Shown here: piece after piece, positions 6,595 to 9,086 of the stretch | Position numbering within the stretch: position 1 is the first letter of the stretch | Layout: each line of letters starts with the position of its first letter | NCBI GenBank assembly: GCA_006515795.1 | Contig: VFMC01000153.1 | Location: 1,802 to 10,887 of the forward strand | Reading direction: 5' to 3' | Length of the DNA: 9,086 nt | From: Acidimicrobiaceae bacterium | Lineage (GTDB): Bacteria; Actinomycetota; Acidimicrobiia; Acidimicrobiales; Ilumatobacteraceae | Position numbers and translations under genes: made by a program | Notes under the pieces: model-generated | What the model was told of the DNA's origin: nothing | Seen by the model: the letters and a program-made list of their open reading frames with translations, nothing else | The model's database searches: none

Positions 6595-7395
6595 TCATCC
6601 GTCGGCGACGAGTTGCCCGTAGGAGTGCTCGATCGCGCTGACGATGATGTCGCGAACCGACGCGACGTTGGCGCTCATCACGGCGAACACCTCGTTCATG
6701 GTGACCGGCGCGTGGCCGTCGACTCCTGCGTCGTAGTCCGTTACCAACGCCAGGCCGGCGTACCTCACCCCTAGCTCTGCAGCGAGCACCGACTCGGGAT
6801 AGCCCGTCATGTTGACCACGTGCCAGCCGTTCGACCGGAACCAAGCGCTCTCGGCCCTGGTGGAGAAGCGAGGACCGTTGATGACCACCATCGTGCCACC
6901 GGCGACGACATCGGCGCCGGTTCGCCGGCCGGCGGCAACGAGCGCCGCCCGCATGCCTTCGTCGTACGGGTCGGCGAAGCTCTGGTGATGCACCGGCCCG
7001 GCAGCGGCAGGTTCGGTCGCGGGTGCGCCGACGTCGTGGAAGGTGTCGGGCCTACCCCACGTCCGATCGACGAGTTGATCGATGACGACGATGTTGCCGG
7101 GGTGGATGTCGGGCTGGAGCGAACCGACCGAACACGGCGCGATCAGCGAGCGGACACCGAGCGCGTGCATCGCCCAGACGTTCGCCCGGTACGGCACTCT
7201 GTGCGCGGCAAAGCCGTGCTCGCGACCATGGCGCGGCATGAACGCGACCCGATGGTCGCCGACGAACCCGACCGCCACCGGGCCGGCGGGCGCGCCGTAC
7301 GGCGTGGTGATGTGGATGTCCTCGGCGCCGTCGAGGAACTCGTAGAAGCCGGAACCACCGAACACCCCGAGCGCAACCGTCTGATCGATGCTCAT
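6595..7395 (-). CDS. mtnP: S-methyl-5'-thioadenosine phosphorylase (MTAP)
   Basis: This 266-residue enzyme splits methylthioadenosine with phosphate into adenine and 5-methylthioribose-1-phosphate, salvaging the by-product of polyamine synthesis. The family motifs appear in order: phosphate loop GGSGFY (13-18), PRHGREH (54-60), HRVPYRANVWAM (65-76), NGPRFSTRAES (173-183), NMTGYPE (195-201) and TDYDAG (219-224), where the aspartates contact the purine. NMTGYPE in place of the NMTTVPE of human MTAP resembles the mycobacterial enzymes, and a related purine phosphorylase specificity cannot be excluded. A Pro/Ala-rich stretch near 123-133 looks like a small loop insertion. The start ATG overlaps the upstream gene's TGA as ATGA, which indicates coupled translation. 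Its stop abuts the stop of the convergent flavoprotein gene. Confidence 0.9.
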   Translation of the reverse strand: MSIDQTVALGVFGGSGFYEFLDGAEDIHITTPYGAPAGPVAVGFVGDHRVAFMPRHGREHGFAAHRVPYRANVWAMHALGVRSLIAPCSVGSLQPDIHPGNIVVIDQLVDRTWGRPDTFHDVGAPATEPAAAGPVHHQSFADPYDEGMRAALVAAGRRTGADVVAGGTMVVINGPRFSTRAESAWFRSNGWHVVNMTGYPESVLAAELGVRYAGLALVTDYDAGVDGHAPVTMNEVFAVMSANVASVRDIIVSAIEHSYGQLVADG

Positions 7396-8360
7396 CGCGC
7401 CAGTCTCGCCGACTCGGCACCGTCGTCACTGTGCGCAACCGGAGATCGCTCGAGGCGCGCCCACAGAGCGAACGACGCTCCGACGAGCACCCAGCCGAGG
7501 ATGAGATCGACAACGTAGTGCTCCCCGAGGTAGACGAGCGAGACACTCATCGTCAACGGGTAGACGAGCATCAGCACACGAAGGCGACGGCTGCGCACGC
7601 GCTGGAAGAAGAAGACCACGAGGAACAGTGCGAACGCGGCGTGCAGCGACGGCAGCGCGGCCGTTTGGTTCGCCCAGTCCCGGCCTGTCTCCCATGCGTG
7701 GACGAACGTGTCGAGCCCGAGCCAGTCCCATCCCCTGCCGGCCGGACGCGCCACCGGAGGTAGCGCATCGAGAGCGATCTGGCTGTTGCCGCCACCCGCC
7801 ATCCACGGGGGTGCCGTCGGGGCGAGGACGAACACGACGCAGGCGAACCCGAGCACGGTCGCGAAGCGACGCATGAACCTCACCCACTGCGATCGGTTCG
7901 TGATCCACAACGCGACGATGACCGCGATCGGCGCGACGAAGTGCGAGTAGTACGCCATGTCCGCCACCACGTCGTACCAGCGAAGATGATCCTCCGAGTA
8001 GAAGCGGTCCTGCATCCACACGACGGGGTCGGCGCCGAAGAACAGGAGGCGGTCGAGGTTGCGGATGCTCTCCACCTGCAGCGGCATTCCGAGCCGATCG
8101 GCACCACCTCTGGTTTCGTCGTAGGCGAGCCACATCAGCGAGTACAGAGCCAGGTCGAGGCTCATCGTTGCCCACGACCGCCAAGGCCGGCCGAGATGCA
8201 CCAGCGTGAGCAGCAAGGCAACCGAGATGACCACGGATATGCGATCGATGATGATGCCGAAGTTGGCGAACCACACCACGTAGAAGACCGCGTAGGCGGC
8301 GAGCAGACCACGCCTCAGCCAGTGGAGGCGAACGCGTATTTGCCACCTCGTGACGACCAT
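7392..8360 (-). CDS. PAP2-family membrane protein, inositolphosphotransferase (Aur1/Ipt1)-like
   Basis: This 322-residue integral membrane protein has about six hydrophobic segments (near 18-38, 42-55, 66-80, 139-153, 168-183 and 240-300). It carries two of the PAP2 phosphatase/transferase motifs: LPSLHAAF (236-243, His240) and YLGEHYVVD (277-285, His281 and Asp285), the presumed catalytic His/Asp pair facing outwards. The first classical PAP2 motif (K-x6-RP) is not evident, as in the inositolphosphotransferase branch. The likely role is phosphatase or head-group transferase in lipid metabolism; the substrate is unknown. ATG at 8360 is preferred because GAAGG stands five bases upstream and hydrophobic sequence follows shortly. 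The frame stays open upstream, with ATGs at 8489 and 8507, but the extra residues are low in family character and would crowd the divergent gene. It is coupled to mtnP by an ATGA overlap. Confidence 0.82.
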   Translation of the reverse strand: MVVTRWQIRVRLHWLRRGLLAAYAVFYVVWFANFGIIIDRISVVISVALLLTLVHLGRPWRSWATMSLDLALYSLMWLAYDETRGGADRLGMPLQVESIRNLDRLLFFGADPVVWMQDRFYSEDHLRWYDVVADMAYYSHFVAPIAVIVALWITNRSQWVRFMRRFATVLGFACVVFVLAPTAPPWMAGGGNSQIALDALPPVARPAGRGWDWLGLDTFVHAWETGRDWANQTAALPSLHAAFALFLVVFFFQRVRSRRLRVLMLVYPLTMSVSLVYLGEHYVVDLILGWVLVGASFALWARLERSPVAHSDDGAESARLAR

Positions 8361-8516
8361 CGGGGCCTTCGTCACATCGCCCGGAACAGCTGGCGATGAG
8401 AGTGGCACGGTCACGGTTGGCGACGGTATCCCTCGGTCGATCCCGCTTGGATCGCGATCCTCGAAACAATCACGAAACTCGCCCAGCATCGCGATCGGGC
8501 CTGCCATGCTGGCACG
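8361..8516. promoter_or_regulatory. Divergent spacer between the PAP2 gene and the DoxX-like gene
   Basis: This 156-bp spacer should contain the outward promoters. It holds a perfect 12-bp palindrome, GGATCGCGATCC, at 8449-8460, whose core ATCGCGAT recurs at 8488-8495, and a short inverted repeat, TGCCA-TGC-TGGCA, at 8502-8514 just before the plus-strand ATG. CATGCT at 8505-8510 lies six bases before that ATG and could be the -10 of a leaderless message, but no good -35 accompanies it. If the PAP2 gene starts further upstream (8489 or 8507), most of this stretch is coding. Confidence 0.4.
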
Positions 8517-9086
8517 ATGCAGACCACGCTCACATCGATCACCCGCCGTGCCTCGGCGATCGACGAACGGGCCCGAGGGGCAGTGCTCGGCGCTGCTCGC
8601 GTCGGCCTCGGTCTGCTGTGGCTCGCCAACCTCCACTGGAAGGTGCCGCCGCGCTTCGGCGAGGACAGCGGCGGTGGGTTGTACAAGTACTCGGCATCGG
8701 TGTCGCGGCACTCGCCGTTCGCTCCGTTCACGTGGTTGACCGAGCAGGTCGTCCTGCCGAACTTCCAGCTATTCGGATGGCTGACGCTCGTGATCGAGAC
8801 GCTGCTCGCGGCGCTGCTGCTCATCGGGTATCGCACCAAGGTCGTCGCGCTCGTCGGCGCGGTGATGACCGTGCCGATCATGCTGTCGGTGCTGTACTAC
8901 GACCGCGGTGACGAGTGGTCGTGGTCGTACCTGCTGATGATCATCGGCCACCTGTTCGCGTACGCCTCCGACGCCGGATCGCACTTCGGCCTCGACGGCG
9001 TGCTCCGCGGCGACGCCGCTAGGGCGCGGCGTGCCTCCACGGTTGTGGGCGCGATCGCGATCGGCATCGGCGCCACCGGCTTGTTC
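8517..9086 (+). CDS. DoxX-family membrane protein (partial, C-terminus off the right edge)
   Basis: The frame is open from the ATG at 8517 to the end of the window, giving 190 residues with no stop. The sequence has several hydrophobic segments (about 22-39, 84-104, 108-127, 136-150 and 173-190), separated by a polar loop KVPPRFGEDSGGG (42-54). The opening ARVGLGLLWLANLHWK, then LFGWLTLVIETLLAALLLIGYRTK and later GHLFAYASDAG, matches the DoxX / quinone-oxidoreductase small-subunit (DoxD-like) pattern. Members lie in the membrane and are linked to quinone or thiol redox processes, but most have no proven role. No ribosome site precedes the ATG, so translation may be leaderless. The gene diverges from the PAP2 gene. 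Confidence 0.75.
   Translation, partial: MQTTLTSITRRASAIDERARGAVLGAARVGLGLLWLANLHWKVPPRFGEDSGGGLYKYSASVSRHSPFAPFTWLTEQVVLPNFQLFGWLTLVIETLLAALLLIGYRTKVVALVGAVMTVPIMLSVLYYDRGDEWSWSYLLMIIGHLFAYASDAGSHFGLDGVLRGDAARARRASTVVGAIAIGIGATGLF

Noticed and set aside
8361..8711. N-terminal extension of the PAP2 reading frame
   Set aside because: It overlaps the DoxX-like gene, lacks family character and has weaker ribosome sites than the ATG at 8360. Starts at 8489 or 8507 remain possible.
1..9086. Frequent GATC / CGATCG words throughout the window
   Set aside because: They are striking by eye, but I did not count them against expectation. They follow naturally from frequent ATC and GTC/GAT codons in GC-rich genes, so I make no claim of a special motif.

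Overview
The window is high-GC, tightly packed bacterial DNA. It is most likely from an actinomycete, perhaps an Acidimicrobiia/Ilumatobacter-type lineage. The grounds are the GC-rich codon use, an MTAP protein resembling the mycobacterial type, two starts that look leaderless, and very short intergenic gaps. The lineage is inference; there is no rRNA or other marker here.

Left half (1-4916, minus strand): a nitrous-oxide respiration (nos) operon. It reads from right to left as nosZ (N2O reductase), a lipoprotein blue-copper protein, a NosD protein fused at its N-terminus to a multi-pass membrane domain like NosB, and the start of the ABC ATPase nosF, which runs off the left edge. The genes are spaced 42 bp apart or overlap by 4 and 8 bp, as expected for one transcript. 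NosZ would reduce N2O at its CuA and CuZ copper centres, with the small cupredoxin a plausible electron donor or copper carrier. NosD and NosF belong to the machinery that matures the copper-sulfide site. NosZ has all seven CuZ histidines and the CuA ligands, but they lie in two reading frames; one missing base near 4155-4161 accounts for the break.

Centre (4917-5121): a 205-bp divergent control region. It holds a 41-bp nested inverted repeat just upstream of nosZ, a GGGAC-N4-GACCC element resembling a DosR/DevR box, and a probable leaderless promoter with an overlapping palindrome for the plus-strand gene.

Right half: a plus-strand flavoprotein of the nitronate monooxygenase superfamily (5122-6594) ends directly against a minus-strand pair, an S-methyl-5'-thioadenosine phosphorylase (6595-7395) preceded by a PAP2/inositolphosphotransferase-like membrane protein (7392-8360), joined by an ATGA overlap. 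A divergent DoxX-like membrane protein starts at 8517 and runs off the right edge. These genes look like ordinary chromosomal neighbours and have no evident link to denitrification. I saw no tRNA, rRNA, CRISPR array, insertion sequence or phage gene.
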